Of a stretch of DNA of 8,937 bases, positions 1 through 5,288 are shown piece after piece; within the stretch, counting starts at the first letter, position 1; each line of letters starts with the position of its first letter. Source of the stretch: Treponema sp. (lineage in GTDB: Bacteria > Spirochaetota > Spirochaetia > Treponematales > Breznakiellaceae); contig JAIRSD010000112.1 in NCBI GenBank assembly GCA_031255615.1, positions 1 to 8,937 of the forward strand, written 5' to 3'. The translations under genes and the position numbers were made by a program. The notes below the pieces were generated by a model that did not search any database, was not told the origin of the DNA, and saw nothing but the letters and a program-made list of their open reading frames with translations.

Positions 1-557
1 TCCCGCGCCGATTCCCAGCCCCCTATCAGGGACGCGGTGTACAGCGAATTCGCCGTATCGATAAAATCCCGGTGGGGGCCGTCGAAAAAAGCCAGCCCCG
101 TCGAGTAGGTCCGCTGCCATTCCAGTATCTTCCGGGTCGGACCCTCGAAATCCAGCGGCTTCGGCTTCCGCGGCCCCTTCCGGCTCCAGTCCGCCGGATC
201 TTCTTTCTTCGGCCCCGGTGGAACCGCCGGAACCGGGTCTTCCTTCTTCGGCTCCGGCGGAGCCGCTTTCCCGGGATCGGGAGTCGCCGATTCCTCCCCG
301 GTTTCTTCCCGCTCCACTTCGACGCGGCCCCCCCGGTACTCTATCCGAAACCGGATCCCCCGGCCCCAGATCACCGCCTCCGCCGTGATCCCAAAACAAT
401 CGGCCATCCAGCCCAGCACCCGGACCGGCATCTCCCTATCCCCCCGCTCGTAGCGGCTGTATAGTTCCTCCGGCAGTCCAAGTTTTTCGCCGGCCTCTTC
501 CTCACTCAGCCCCGCCCGCCTTCTCAGTTCCGGGATTATCCCTTCCAATCCTGTCAC
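1..557 (-). CDS. XRE-type helix-turn-helix protein, N-terminal part (runs off left edge)
   Basis: A minus-strand frame opens at a GTG at 557-555 and stays open to the window edge, giving 185 residues. Residues 4-58 read as a Cro/C1-type helix-turn-helix: a helix IIPELRRRAGLSEEEAGEKL, then LPEELYSRYERGDREMP, then a helix ending WMADCFGIT. The spacing and the Y-S-R-Y-E-R-G motif are typical of XRE domains. Residues 86-134 are a low-complexity Pro/Lys/Glu linker with PPEPKKEDP and PPGPKKEDP as imperfect tandem repeats. After that comes a more ordered stretch with several aromatic residues (WQRTYSTGLAFFDGPHRDF), whose family I do not recognise. The GTG has a plausible AAGGTGG ribosome binding site about 5 bases upstream. 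The frame is closed further upstream by a TGA at 605-603. DNA binding is inferred from the domain; the regulated target is unknown and the C-terminus is missing from the window. Confidence 0.7.
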   Translation of the reverse strand, partial: MTGLEGIIPELRRRAGLSEEEAGEKLGLPEELYSRYERGDREMPVRVLGWMADCFGITAEAVIWGRGIRFRIEYRGGRVEVEREETGEESATPDPGKAAPPEPKKEDPVPAVPPGPKKEDPADWSRKGPRKPKPLDFEGPTRKILEWQRTYSTGLAFFDGPHRDFIDTANSLYTASLIGGWESAR

Positions 558-602
558 GCGGCCACCTTCTTCACCCCCGCTCCTACGGCTTCCCGCCCAG
601 AC

Positions 603-662
603 TCAAGCCCGCCGGGCCCGGCGCAACGGAAGAATCGCCGCCATAAGGGAACCCTTACTCAT
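603..662 (-). CDS. 19-residue small ORF or leader peptide with strong ribosome binding site
   Basis: The minus strand has an AGGAGG six bases before an ATG at 662-660, a stronger initiation signal than the one on the downstream gene. The ORF reads MSKGSLMAAILPLRRARRA and stops at TGA (605-603). It is in exactly the same frame as the XRE gene: 15 codons separate its TGA from that gene's GTG at 557. Two readings are possible. It may be a real short leader peptide translated before the regulator. Alternatively the original start of the regulator lies here and the TGA is a mutation or sequencing error, with translation now restarting at the GTG. The product has a hydrophobic middle and an Arg-rich end but matches no family I know. 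The ribosome binding site and frame are seen directly; the function is not known. Confidence 0.4.
   Translation of the reverse strand: MSKGSLMAAILPLRRARRA
644..657. promoter_or_regulatory. Short palindrome over the small ORF start
   Basis: TAAGGG and CCCTTA form perfect 6-bp arms around a 2-base centre, located 3 to 18 bases inside the small ORF start at 662. Its place next to a strong ribosome binding site, upstream of a helix-turn-helix gene, would suit an operator or a small translation-controlling hairpin. It is short enough to be chance. Confidence 0.2.
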
Positions 663-719
663 ACCGCCCCTCCTGTACCGGGCCGCGTTGTTCTTTATTC
701 AGGGGGGCATCCGTTCCGG

Positions 720-905
720 GGAAGGGCGGAATTTTTTACCCGGCTCCGCGGGTTTCGCGGAGGCCCTGATGTGATGGATCGCCGCATATTCGCCCCAAAA
801 AAGCAAAATTCCAATTACGCCAGATATAATATATGCCGCTTTTTACAAAATTTCCACTTCATGTTTTAATGATTAGGCAAAAAACAGTAACATCGGCCAA
901 TTCAG
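720..905. other. AT-rich intergenic stretch, no gene seen
   Basis: Between the small ORF and the first palindrome the base composition shifts sharply towards A/T, notably at 795-895, with TATAAT-like runs at about 825-834. This is probably where the promoter for the leftward XRE gene lies, since AT-rich DNA stands out in this GC-rich background. I could not find a well-spaced -35/-10 pair on either strand, so no exact promoter is called. No ORF with a ribosome binding site was found. Confidence 0.35.
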
Positions 906-990
906 CGGCTGATTAAAACCGCCCCTTCCTTCCGGGGCCCCCTGGGGCGGGGCATGGAGCCCCACTGCGAATAACCGGTGAGTTATTGGA

Positions 991-1020
991 GTTGTTCAGA
1001 AACTTCAGTTTCCGAGCAAC
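991..1020. repeat. TTGTTCA-type palindrome, copy 1 (imperfect)
   Basis: Arms GTTGTTCAGAAACT (991-1004) and AGTTTCCGAGCAAC (1007-1020) flank a 2-base centre. Two positions deviate from perfect complementarity; one of them would be a G-U pair in plus-strand RNA. The same palindrome in perfect form occurs at 4984-5013, so this is a dispersed element and not a chance hairpin. It lies downstream of the rsm22-like gene and beyond the terminator-like hairpin. Confidence 0.7.
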
Positions 1021-1040
1021 AACAGCTTAAATAAATACCG

Positions 1041-1068
1041 AAAAAAACGCGGATTCCCTCGGGAAACC
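1041..1068 (-). terminator. Possible rho-independent terminator of the der operon
   Basis: Read on the minus strand, GGTTTCCC and GGGAATCC can pair (7 of 8 positions) as a compact hairpin at 1068-1051, followed after GCG by seven T residues (1047-1041). This orientation fits the end of transcripts from the rsm22-like gene, but it lies about 240 bases after that gene's stop and the loop is very tight. The call is therefore moderate to weak. Confidence 0.35.
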
Positions 1069-1084
1069 CAGGTTTTTCGCGCGG

Positions 1085-1117
1085 CTTGTTCAATAACCAA
1101 CCGGGTTATTGAACAAG
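1085..1117. repeat. Perfect inverted repeat with 14-bp arms
   Basis: CTTGTTCAATAACC (1085-1098) and its exact reverse complement (1104-1117) flank the 5-base loop AACCG. The outer TTGTTCA and inner AAC match the palindromes at 991-1020 and 4984-5013, so it looks like a variant of the same family. There is no T-run on either side, which argues against a plain terminator. Confidence 0.65.
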
Positions 1118-1142
1118 TCCAACAAAGGCGGCGCACGGCGGA

Positions 1143-1235
1143 CGCGCAAGGGATAGAAGCGGAATTCCCCGCCCCCGGCGGGGGCGGGGAATTGGAGCGG
1201 ATAGCCCGGTCCCCGGCGAAGCCGGGGATGCGCCC
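1143..1235 (+). repeat. Structured dispersed repeat, copy A (two hairpins)
   Basis: This 93-bp element recurs in reverse orientation at 4562-4655. It starts CGCGCAAGGGATAGAAGCGG, contains a long hairpin with arms AATTCCCCGCCCCC (1163-1176) and its exact complement (1180-1193), then the linker GGAGCGGATAGCCCGG, then a second hairpin TCCCCGGC/GCCGGGGA (1210-1217, 1221-1228), and ends ATGCGCCC. Between the copies the single-stranded parts are nearly identical, while the stems differ by paired, compensating changes. On the minus strand, which is the rsm22 transcript, the second hairpin closes with a C-UUCG-G loop, a very stable tetraloop. It resembles REP-type or non-coding RNA elements; no transposase is nearby. 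Confidence 0.75.
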
Positions 1236-1270
1236 AAAAAGAAAATCCGGCGCGGAGGCTGCCATGCGTC

Positions 1271-1305
1271 ATCCCGGGGGCGGGGGCCTGGTTTATCCCG
1301 GGGGC
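1271..1305. repeat. Short direct repeat next to the rsm22-like stop codon
   Basis: ATCCCGGGGGC occurs at 1271-1281 and again at 1295-1305, directly abutting the stop codon of the rsm22-like gene. Each copy has a CCCGGG palindrome at its core. It may be simple GC-rich drift. Confidence 0.3.
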
Positions 1306-2730
1306 TCAGGGGAGGCGGCAGAGGGGGGCGCCGCTTTTGGGGTCCCGGCGGCCGGTGGACAGCGCCGTTACCAGGATTCCCGGCGGCAGGGATTTGAGGC
1401 GGCCTGCTTCGGCCCGGAGCAGGACGATGCCTTGTTCCGCGCAGCCGTAGCGGCCCCATTCTTCCTGTCCGCCCAGGGGGAAGGGATCGGAGATGATCCG
1501 CAGCGGGACTTCCGCGCCGGGGGAGGCCGGGAGGGGGGGGCTTTTGCCTTCCGCCGGCGGTCCCGCCAGGAGGAAACTGAGGGTCGCCCGATCTTTGGGG
1601 AGGCCCACCTCGGCGGAAAGGCGGCGCAGGGCGGCGGGCGCGTCCTGGGCGTCGAAGGCGAAGTGGCACCACTTGGCGGCGGCTTTCTCCGGGGCCGGGA
1701 TTGCCGTATCCCGGAGAGCTTCGGCCCCGCGGGAGGGGGGGAGCGCGGCTGGTCCGGGGGGGCGGCGGGGCGGGCGTCTTTGCGGGCCCCGCGGTTCCGC
1801 GGCCCCGGCGTGTTTTTCCAGGCCGGGGAAGGGGCAGGGTCCGTGGTGGGCGCAGGGGGAGCGGGGGGGGAAGCCCCGGTCCATGAGGGCGGCCCGCAGC
1901 AGGGTGATGAAGCGGCCCGACCGGGGTATGCCGGGTTCGACGACGAGGATCCGGCCTTTGCCGCCGGCGGAGGCGGCGAGGAGGGCCGCCTGGAGCTCCG
2001 CGAGGCGGGCCAGCCCCTCGTCGCTGCCGGGGGGGATGGGCTGGAAGATCTCGTTGTACACGTTGAGGGCGGCAATGAGGGCGGGATTTCCGCCCTCCCC
2101 GAGCTTTCCGCCCCGGAGGACCTGGGCTATTTCCCCGCTGAGGACGGTGAAGGTCCAGGGGGACGGCGGGACGACCGGCGGAGCGCTTGACGGGGCGGTG
2201 TTTAACGGAGCGGCGCTCGACAGGGGCCGGGGGGAAGGGGGGGCCGGTATGCCGGAAGCGGCAAGGGCGGCGAAGAGTTTCCTCCCCGCGTCCAGGGCGG
2301 CCCTGCTGCGATCCAGGCAGCGGAATTCCAGGGGAAGGGCCCGGAGTTCGGGGCGGCAAAGCCAGAGGGCGATGGGCAGGGTCAGGGGGCCGGAGCCCAG
2401 GTCCAGTATCCAGTCCCCCGGCGACAGGGGGAGATCCAGGGCGGGGAGCAGGCGGCAGAGGCGGTATACATTCCAGGGGAGGAAGTAGCGCAGGTACGCG
2501 GAAAGGGCAGGCGGATGGTTAAGGTACGAAAGGCTGCGTCCGCCCCGGCCGCTGGTGAGGAGCCGGGAAAGCTCCGCCACATCCCGGGGCAGGGCCCGGC
2601 GGAATCGGGCGGGGATGGGGAAGGTTTTTTCGATAAGGGGGAGAAGGGCTTCCATCTGCCGGCGGAGTTCCGGGCCCGGATTCCGAAAAAGGGCGGCCCC
2701 GCCCTCCGGGACAGCCGCCGCGCCTTTCAT
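1306..2730 (-). CDS. Rsm22-family small-subunit ribosome assembly protein (methyltransferase fold, Fe-S type)
   Basis: This 474-residue protein belongs to the Rsm22 family, SAM-methyltransferase-like proteins tied to small ribosomal subunit assembly (yeast Rsm22 and human METTL17 in mitochondria). Residues 108-116 (ILDLGSGPL) are the SAM-binding glycine motif. ALNVYNEIFQ (221-230) and ILVVEPGIPRSGRF (261-274) are the post-motif and VEPG segments typical of the family. The segments PCAHHGPCP (292-300), WCHF (354-357) and RYGC (427-430) place cysteines 293, 299, 355 and 430 where METTL17/Rsm22 bind a 4Fe-4S cluster. Two Pro-rich insertions are odd: residues 161-191, and about 50 residues between Cys299 and Cys355, where relatives usually have only a few. 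The ATG overlaps the MerR-like stop as ATGA and has no ribosome binding site of its own, pointing to translational coupling. Whether it still methylates anything is not evident. Confidence 0.85.
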   Translation of the reverse strand: MKGAAAVPEGGAALFRNPGPELRRQMEALLPLIEKTFPIPARFRRALPRDVAELSRLLTSGRGGRSLSYLNHPPALSAYLRYFLPWNVYRLCRLLPALDLPLSPGDWILDLGSGPLTLPIALWLCRPELRALPLEFRCLDRSRAALDAGRKLFAALAASGIPAPPSPRPLSSAAPLNTAPSSAPPVVPPSPWTFTVLSGEIAQVLRGGKLGEGGNPALIAALNVYNEIFQPIPPGSDEGLARLAELQAALLAASAGGKGRILVVEPGIPRSGRFITLLRAALMDRGFPPRSPCAHHGPCPFPGLEKHAGAAEPRGPQRRPPRRPPGPAALPPSRGAEALRDTAIPAPEKAAAKWCHFAFDAQDAPAALRRLSAEVGLPKDRATLSFLLAGPPAEGKSPPLPASPGAEVPLRIISDPFPLGGQEEWGRYGCAEQGIVLLRAEAGRLKSLPPGILVTALSTGRRDPKSGAPLCRLP

Positions 2731-3077
2731 TCGGGTTCGGGCCGGGCCCCGGCCGGCTCGGGCCGGACTCTGGAGTCCTTGGCCAGGATATAAAGCCCCG
2801 TCAATTCGGAACGCAGGGCGGCGATTTCGCCCCGGAGATCCGGCGCGCCGCCGGAAAGCTCCTGGAAAAGCTCCTCCCGGGCGCCCTCGATGGTGAAGCG
2901 CCGGTCGTAGAGCAGGTATTTGAGGCGCAAAAAAATCTGGAGGTCCCGGTCTGAGTAGCGAATCTTGCCGGCGTGGTCCTTCTGCGGCTGGATGAGGGGG
3001 ATCTCCCGCTCCCAGTACCGCAATACGTGGATCTTTACCTTGAGGATTCGTTCCAGATCCCGTATTCCGTAGCTCAC
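2727..3077 (-). CDS. MerR-family DNA-binding protein
   Basis: This is a small protein of 116 residues. Residues 2-70 form a MerR-type winged helix: SYGIRDLERILKVKIHVLRYWE, then a wing with GKIRYSDRDLQ (38-48), then LRLKYLLYDRRFTIEGARE. The Y-W-E in helix 2 and R-x-Y at the wing are hallmark positions. Residues 79-100 (LRGEIAALRSEL and onward) look like a short coiled coil for dimerisation. The tail is Pro/Glu/Arg-rich, and there is no ligand or metal-binding domain and no cysteine, unlike the metal sensors. The start is GTG at 3077-3075, overlapping the der stop as GTGA, with GGGGAGGG just upstream inside der. The gene sits between two ribosome-assembly genes. It could control its own operon, but the sequence does not prove this. 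Confidence 0.85.
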   Translation of the reverse strand: MSYGIRDLERILKVKIHVLRYWEREIPLIQPQKDHAGKIRYSDRDLQIFLRLKYLLYDRRFTIEGAREELFQELSGGAPDLRGEIAALRSELTGLYILAKDSRVRPEPAGARPEPE

Positions 3078-4459
3078 CCCCTGCCCTCCCCGATTCTGGA
3101 CCGGCCGGGGACTCCGCGGATCTCCACCGCTACCGGAACCAGGGAAAAGCCCAGATCCGCCCGGATTCTGTTGCGCAGATAGGCGATATACGCTTCCCCG
3201 ACCGCCTGGGGCCGGGAGGCGAAGAAGATAAAGGACACGGGGTTGGCGGACTTCTGCACCCCGTAACGCAGTTTAAAATGGGTCTGGGGGCCGGAAGGGG
3301 GCGGGGATTCCCGGAGCCACCGTTCCAGGGCCTGGTTAAGTTTCGCCGTTTCAACCTGGGTGTTGAGCTGGCGGTGCATCTTGAGGGCGGTATCGAGAAG
3401 TTTATCCAGGCCGCTTCCCTCCCGGGCGCTCAGCGCCACGATGGGGGCGAATTCCATCTTGCCGAAAAGAAAATGGATCCGGTCGCAGGCGGCCTGGAAG
3501 CTGTTCTTGACCGGGGGAATCCTGTCCCACTTATTCAATCCCAGGATGATCCCCCGCCCCTTGTCATGGGCCAGGGCGGCGATCTTCTTATCCTGATCCG
3601 ACAGGCCCTCCTCCGCGTCGATAAGGAGAAAGACAATATCCGCGTCGTCGATGCTTTTGATCGCCCGGTTCACCGAGTAATACTCAATATTTTCCCGCAC
3701 CCTGGCCCGCCGCCTTATCCCCGCGGTATCCAGAACCCGGAAATCCCGGCCCTTCCAGGAGAAGGCCCCCTCCACCACGTCCCTGGTGGTGCCCGGGGCG
3801 GCGCTTACAATCGAGGCGGCGGTGGCGGTAAGCCGGTTGCTCAGAGTAGATTTTCCCGTGTTCGGCTTCCCCAAGATGGCGATGCGGATGGGCCGGCTGC
3901 CGGAGTCCTCGGGGGCCACCCGGGAAAAGTCCAGCCGGGAAACGATGGCCTCCTCCAGCCGGGCGATGTTGTCCCCGTGTTCCGCGGAAATGGGATAGAC
4001 CTGTTCAAAACCCAGGGCGAGGAGGTTCCAGGTTTCCCCTTCCCGCCGGCCCCCTTCGGTCTTATTCACCGCCGTCAGGACCTTGTCCCCATAGGGCCGG
4101 AGAAGCTCGATAAACTCCTCATCCTCCGCGGATAATTCCCCCGCCTCCAGGAGCAGGACGATGAGATCCGCCCGGCCCAGGGTCTCCAGAGTCTTTTCCA
4201 GCACCAAAGCGTCCAGGGCCGCCGATCCGGGATCCCCGGCGCTCCGATCCAGCTTGAAACCCCCGGTATCGATGAGGCGCAGGGGCTTTCCGGCGATAAA
4301 GGCGTCCGCCTCCACCGGGTCCCGGGTAACTCCGGGGCTGGGATCGGTAATCGCCCTGCGGCGGTGGAGCAGGCGGTTAAAAAGGGTGGACTTTCCCACA
4401 TTAGGCCGGCCCGCCAGGACTACCACCGGGAGGCCGCGGTACATTGTTTCTAACGCCAT
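3074..4459 (-). CDS. der: Ribosome-associated GTPase Der (EngA), two G domains
   Basis: Der is an essential tandem-GTPase that binds and matures the 50S ribosomal subunit in the cytoplasm. The 461 residues carry two complete G domains. The first has GRPNVGKST at 17-25, GVTRD at 43-47, DTGG at 64-67 and NKTE at 132-135. The second has GKPNTGKST at 197-205, GTTRD at 223-227, DTAG at 244-247 and NKWD at 309-312. The remaining C-terminal part is the KH-like domain, including HFKLRYGVQ and NPVSFIFFASRP. Length is close to the usual 430-490. The ATG at 4459 is the first in-frame start. Its ribosome binding site is weak (GATGAG), and a second Met follows at residue 6. The gene heads a three-gene operon, overlapping the MerR-like gene by 4 bp. 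Confidence 0.97.
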   Translation of the reverse strand: MALETMYRGLPVVVLAGRPNVGKSTLFNRLLHRRRAITDPSPGVTRDPVEADAFIAGKPLRLIDTGGFKLDRSAGDPGSAALDALVLEKTLETLGRADLIVLLLEAGELSAEDEEFIELLRPYGDKVLTAVNKTEGGRREGETWNLLALGFEQVYPISAEHGDNIARLEEAIVSRLDFSRVAPEDSGSRPIRIAILGKPNTGKSTLSNRLTATAASIVSAAPGTTRDVVEGAFSWKGRDFRVLDTAGIRRRARVRENIEYYSVNRAIKSIDDADIVFLLIDAEEGLSDQDKKIAALAHDKGRGIILGLNKWDRIPPVKNSFQAACDRIHFLFGKMEFAPIVALSAREGSGLDKLLDTALKMHRQLNTQVETAKLNQALERWLRESPPPSGPQTHFKLRYGVQKSANPVSFIFFASRPQAVGEAYIAYLRNRIRADLGFSLVPVAVEIRGVPGRSRIGEGRG

Positions 4460-4472
4460 GTTCTACTCATCA

Positions 4473-4481
4473 CTATTTATA
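4473..4481 (-). promoter_or_regulatory. Candidate -10 element upstream of der
   Basis: On the minus strand, TATAAATAG lies about 14 bases before the der ATG in a locally AT-rich patch. No convincing -35 was found at the right distance, and the leader would be extremely short. This is a weak call. Confidence 0.25.
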
Positions 4482-4561
4482 CCGTATCGGGGATAAATAC
4501 GCTATGCGATGGGGAGGATGCGGGTTCCCGGTTCGGAAGGCGCCGGACGCCGTTCTCTTTC

Positions 4562-4655
4562 GGGCGCATCCCCGCCTGCGGCGGGGACCGGGCTATCCGC
4601 TCCAATTCCCCGGCCCCCCGCGGGGCCGGGGAATTCCGCTTCTATCCCTTGCGCG
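4562..4655 (-). repeat. Structured dispersed repeat, copy B (two hairpins)
   Basis: This is the reverse-orientation copy of the element at 1143-1235. On the plus strand the shorter hairpin comes first, TCCCCGCC/GGCGGGGA (4569-4576, 4580-4587). The long hairpin follows, with arms AATTCCCCGGCCCC (4604-4617) and GGGGCCGGGGAATT (4622-4635), and the conserved flank CGCTTCTATCCCTTGCGCG completes it. Compared with copy A, one base pair in each stem is flipped (C-G to G-C, or the reverse) with pairing kept, while the unpaired segments are conserved. It lies about 100 bases upstream of der and points the opposite way from copy A, so the operon sits between inverted copies. Confidence 0.75.
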
Positions 4656-4687
4656 GCCCAAACATGGCCTCCTTGCCATGTTTGGGC
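4656..4687. repeat. Perfect hairpin with 13-bp arms
   Basis: GCCCAAACATGGC (4656-4668) and its exact complement (4675-4687) flank a 6-base loop, CTCCTT. It abuts the end of repeat copy B, so it may be an attached module of the same element, although copy A lacks it. Confidence 0.6.
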
Positions 4688-4688
4688 T

Positions 4689-4717
4689 TCTGAGTTTTTG
4701 CTCCGCAAAAACCCAGA
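4689..4717. repeat. Hairpin with 8-bp perfect core
   Basis: GTTTTTGC (4694-4701) and GCAAAAAC (4705-4712) pair around the loop TCC. TCTG (4689-4692) and CAGA (4714-4717) extend the stem past one mismatch. It is the second in a row of three adjacent hairpins between repeat copy B and position 4765. Confidence 0.55.
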
Positions 4718-4734
4718 GGATGTCGTCCGCGGGC

Positions 4735-4764
4735 CGGAGTTTCGCGGTCCGCCGCGAAACTCTG
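4735..4764. repeat. Hairpin with 11-bp perfect arms
   Basis: GAGTTTCGCGG (4737-4747) and CCGCGAAACTC (4752-4762) flank the loop TCCG. A G-T position and a C-G pair extend it outward to 4735 and 4764. No T-run follows on either strand, so it does not look like a simple terminator. Confidence 0.55.
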
Positions 4765-4791
4765 AAAAGACCGATACGGGCGGCGTATTAA

Positions 4792-5055
4792 TCCGGCCTC
4801 CGCACCATACAATTCTTTGACGCCGCCCCCTGTGAGACGGAGCTTCATGCGGCAAACTATGCCGGTACAACGGCGCGGGAAAGCCGCAAGATAAACCACC
4901 CCGCGCGCTGTCAGGACCTGCGGGAGTATTTCGAACACTTTGGAAGAACCGTCATGCCGGGACCGGGCAGCCGGCGAAACAGGGTTGTTCAGAAACTCCA
5001 GTTTCTGAACAACAACCGCTCAAAAACGAAAGAATTAGTACCTTGCTTAGGCTAA
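4792..5055 (+). other. Open frame without a start codon, doubtful gene remnant
   Basis: After a TAA at 4789-4791 this plus-strand frame stays open for 87 codons to a TAA at 5053-5055. The first part (IQFFDAAPCETELHAANYAG, then HPARCQDLREYFEHFGRTV) has a fairly protein-like composition. However, the first ATG is only at about 4951, there is no ribosome binding site, and its end is made of the palindrome at 4984-5013. I do not recognise a family. It is most likely fortuitous, or a decayed fragment. Confidence 0.15.
4984..5013. repeat. TTGTTCA-type palindrome, copy 2 (perfect)
   Basis: GTTGTTCAGAAACT (4984-4997) and its exact complement AGTTTCTGAACAAC (5000-5013) flank the 2-base centre CC. It is the perfect version of the palindrome at 991-1020. 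With only two central bases it would form a cruciform-like or very tight hairpin. Confidence 0.75.
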
Positions 5056-5093
5056 ATCACCGGATAAACGAAAGAACCGGGAACAGGAATGTT

Positions 5094-5182
5094 AACTGCG
5101 AAGGCGCACAAAGGAACACGAAGGGAATGTACAACGGCCTTCTGTTGCCGGTCTTCGTGCGGATTCCTCGCCTTCGTAGTAA
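5094..5182. repeat. Large imperfect inverted repeat of the CACGAAG/CTTCGTG kind
   Basis: The left arm at 5094-5123 (with GCGAAGGCG and CACGAAG) pairs imperfectly with the right arm at 5152-5182 (with CTTCGTGC and CGCCTTCGTAGT) across about 28 bases. Inverted repeats rich in CACGAAG/CTTCGTG are familiar intergenic elements in many bacterial genomes and often give rise to spurious short ORFs, as here on both strands. It lies downstream of the ABC transporter operon. Confidence 0.55.
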
Positions 5183-5240
5183 ATTTCTTCCATCCGCATA
5201 TCCGGTCTTTTAGGCTCCGCTCCGCAGCCCTCCTGGCCCT

Positions 5241-5261
5241 TCCGTGTTCCGCGGACACGGA
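5241..5261. other. Hairpin downstream of the ABC operon, no T-run
   Basis: TCCGTG (5241-5246) and CACGGA (5256-5261) enclose TCCGCGGA, itself a palindrome, with one bulged T. It is 28 bases after the stop of the second transporter gene, where a terminator would be expected, but no U-tract follows on the minus strand. It could stabilise the mRNA 3' end. Confidence 0.3.
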
Positions 5262-5288
5262 GGGAATCCGTTTGTTGTCCGGGGACCC

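Noticed and set aside
821..834. TATAAT-like sequence as a defined promoter
   Set aside because: No -35 element at suitable spacing on either strand; kept only as an AT-rich region.
1005..1272. Minus-strand ORFs of 60 and 86 codons over repeat copy A
   Set aside because: They are made of the structured repeat itself; a similar translated sequence (HPRLRRGPGYPLQF) appears in another frame over copy B. No ribosome binding site; spurious.
1106..2488. Long open frames on both strands overlapping the rsm22-like gene, up to 417 codons
   Set aside because: They are Pro/Arg/Gly-rich shadow frames caused by high GC content, with no domain motifs, and they overlap a gene with clear family motifs.
4444..4938. 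Several ORFs of 98-122 codons on both strands between der and the ABC operon
   Set aside because: All cross the hairpin repeats, have no good ribosome binding sites and no recognisable motifs.
991..5013. Composite transposon or CRISPR array
   Set aside because: No transposase or integrase gene, no target-site duplications seen, and the repeats are too few and irregularly spaced for a CRISPR array.
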